NCBI GenBank assembly: GCA_963575745.1
Contig: CAUYUJ010019948.1
Span: forward strand, 1,422,549-1,463,473
From: Prorocentrum cordatum
Lineage: Eukaryota; Sar; Dinophyceae; Prorocentrales; Prorocentraceae
DNA length: 40,925 nt
Reading direction: 5' to 3'
Shown: positions 40,138-40,925 of the stretch, piece after piece
How positions within the stretch are numbered: the stretch's first letter is position 1
Layout: every line of letters starts with the position of its first letter
Translations under genes and position numbers: made by a program
Notes under the pieces: generated by a model
Databases searched by the model: none
Told to the model about the DNA's origin: nothing
The model's input: only the letters and a program-made list of their open reading frames with translations

Positions 40138-40832
40138 GTTGGTGTTGAGCTGATGGCTGGAGCCCGCAGAATAGCTGCGGCTTGCGTCCGAACGGGGTTG
40201 GCTATGCGATCGTATGAGTATTCCGACTCCGTCTTTGAGGACGCTACCCACCCTGACGTTTTCAAGTTATTGCTCGGGACCGCTGGGCGAGGGTTGAAGT
40301 CCGTTTGGATCGGCCTCGCGTGCACTTTGTGGTCTTGGGCGAGGCGCAACCCACACCCTGGCGGTTGGCCAGGGCCGATCAGATCTCGTAGCTGTATCTT
40401 GGGATTGCCAGCGCTGTCTGGGAAGGATCAGAATACAGTGCAGTTGGGTAACACTCAAGCCCAGTGGGCCGCCAGTCTTTTTCTCCAGCTTGCCGCTCAC
40501 AACGTTCCCGTCGTCATCGGGAACCCCCAGGGCTCCATGTTGTGGCTCCACCTTCTCTTCCAGTCGCTGATGAAAAATATGATATCGTCGATTGGGACCA
40601 CTGTGCTTTTGGATCCTGTTATCGTAAGCGTACCCGGTTATTGTATACTAACTGTGCTTTGGACCTCTTGGGCTCAGACAGATGTCAGGGACGTGGAGTG
40701 TGTTCGTACACGCAGCAATCTCACACATATATTGCAGGAAAAGGTGAGAACGGCACGCTCCACTCCGAAAAAGCTTCAGCATATCCTGTAAACGTTTGCA
40801 GTAAGGTCGCTCACATACTCTGTTGCTTGTAA
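40138..40832 (+). pseudogene. methyltransferase-like domain at the 3' end of the DIRS-like element
   Basis: From 40138 the frame reads VGVELMAGARRIAAACVRTG, a SAM-binding motif I form (ELFAG--G). It goes on with WIGLACTLWSWARR (about 40312-40353), where relatives have G-PC-S-SRAR, the cytosine-methyltransferase PC motif; the Cys remains but Pro is Ala. VVIGNPQGSMLW (about 40510-40545) fits the ENP--S-LW motif with Glu changed to Gly. Near 40560-40577 the frame shifts and continues as DEKYDIVDWDHCAFGS, YRKRTRLLYTN and CSYTQQSHTYIAGKG to a stop at about 40832. DIRS elements are known to carry methyltransferases; a DNA cytosine role is an inference. Confidence 0.6.
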
Positions 40833-40925
40833 TTCGGTTCGTTGTGCTGCCGCTCCTGGGAAGTGATTTATATGTATATGTCCCTCCCTCCCCCGGATCA
40901 TTTATGTAAATGGGCTTGGGCTTGG
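40833..40925. other. sequence beyond the methyltransferase-like domain
   Basis: AT-richer than the element, ending GGGCTTGGGCTTGG at the window edge. It could be the 3' UTR of the element; no terminal repeat can be identified. Confidence 0.4.

Larger units (their letters stand above)
31700..40832 (+). mobile_element. DIRS-like retrotransposon, frame-broken, with internal insertion
   Basis: The domain order on one strand is ORF1 (Cys-rich, membrane segment, RYDE-type domain), gag-like region, reverse transcriptase, RNase H, tyrosine recombinase and methyltransferase-like domain. RT-RH followed by a tyrosine recombinase instead of a DDE integrase defines the DIRS order, and many DIRS elements also carry a methyltransferase. 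The element needs several frame changes, has a changed recombinase Tyr position and a 3.2-kb insertion in ORF1, so this copy is probably dead. I could not identify terminal or split direct repeats. Both ends are approximate, and the right end may continue to the window edge. Confidence 0.7.

Overview
The window reads as nuclear DNA of a dinoflagellate, probably a Prorocentrum-like species; the genus is a guess from the style of the repeats and mobile elements. The strongest evidence is an exact 22-nt match, on the minus strand at 35227-35248, to the dinoflagellate trans-spliced leader. Other support comes from high GC, very large repeat-filled introns with unusual splice borders, Stc1-type zinc-module proteins, and decayed retroelements whose reverse transcriptase and RNase H segments resemble dinoflagellate families. 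I found no tRNA, rRNA, bacterial operon or CRISPR array.

Layout. From 1 to 8454 lies part of one plus-strand glycerol kinase gene: an exon at about 852-963, an inferred 7.36-kb intron (964-8324) and a second exon at 8325-8454. The intron holds microsatellites, a MITE-like inverted repeat, large arrays built on a GGCCCCAAGACGGCCC-like unit in both orientations, a 0.55-kb direct duplication and a SINE-like repeat. From 8455 to 16300 I see only repeats and unrecognised sequence. From about 16380 to 21400 lies a decayed plus-strand LINE (reverse transcriptase, C-terminal region, RNase H) in several frames, interrupted by a satellite of about 165 bp per unit. From 21400 to 25100 there are more dispersed repeats and a 155-bp MITE. 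A JmjC/cupin-like exon lies at about 25137-25560. From about 26590 to 28658 lies the C-terminal half of a Pif1-like helicase fused to a chain of Stc1-like zinc modules, with one frame break. A minisatellite of about 103 bp per unit runs from 28815 into a 100-N assembly gap (30826-30925).

From about 31700 to 40832 there is one long, frame-broken retroelement of DIRS type on the plus strand. Its order is a Cys-rich/membrane ORF1, a gag-like region, reverse transcriptase, RNase H, tyrosine recombinase and a terminal methyltransferase-like domain. Its ORF1 is split by a 3.2-kb insert (about 32717-35893) bordered by inverted arrays of a TTTACAACC-type repeat, and the insert carries the spliced-leader relict. 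This nested structure, a fold-back-like insert holding a reverse-transcribed mRNA inside a DIRS-like element, is the most unusual part of the window.

How it fits together. The host genes seen (glycerol kinase, JmjC-like protein, helicase-Stc1 protein) are unrelated and partial. Most of the sequence is the product of retrotransposition, re-insertion of processed mRNA and tandem-repeat growth. All homology calls come from recognising motifs by eye; no database search was run.
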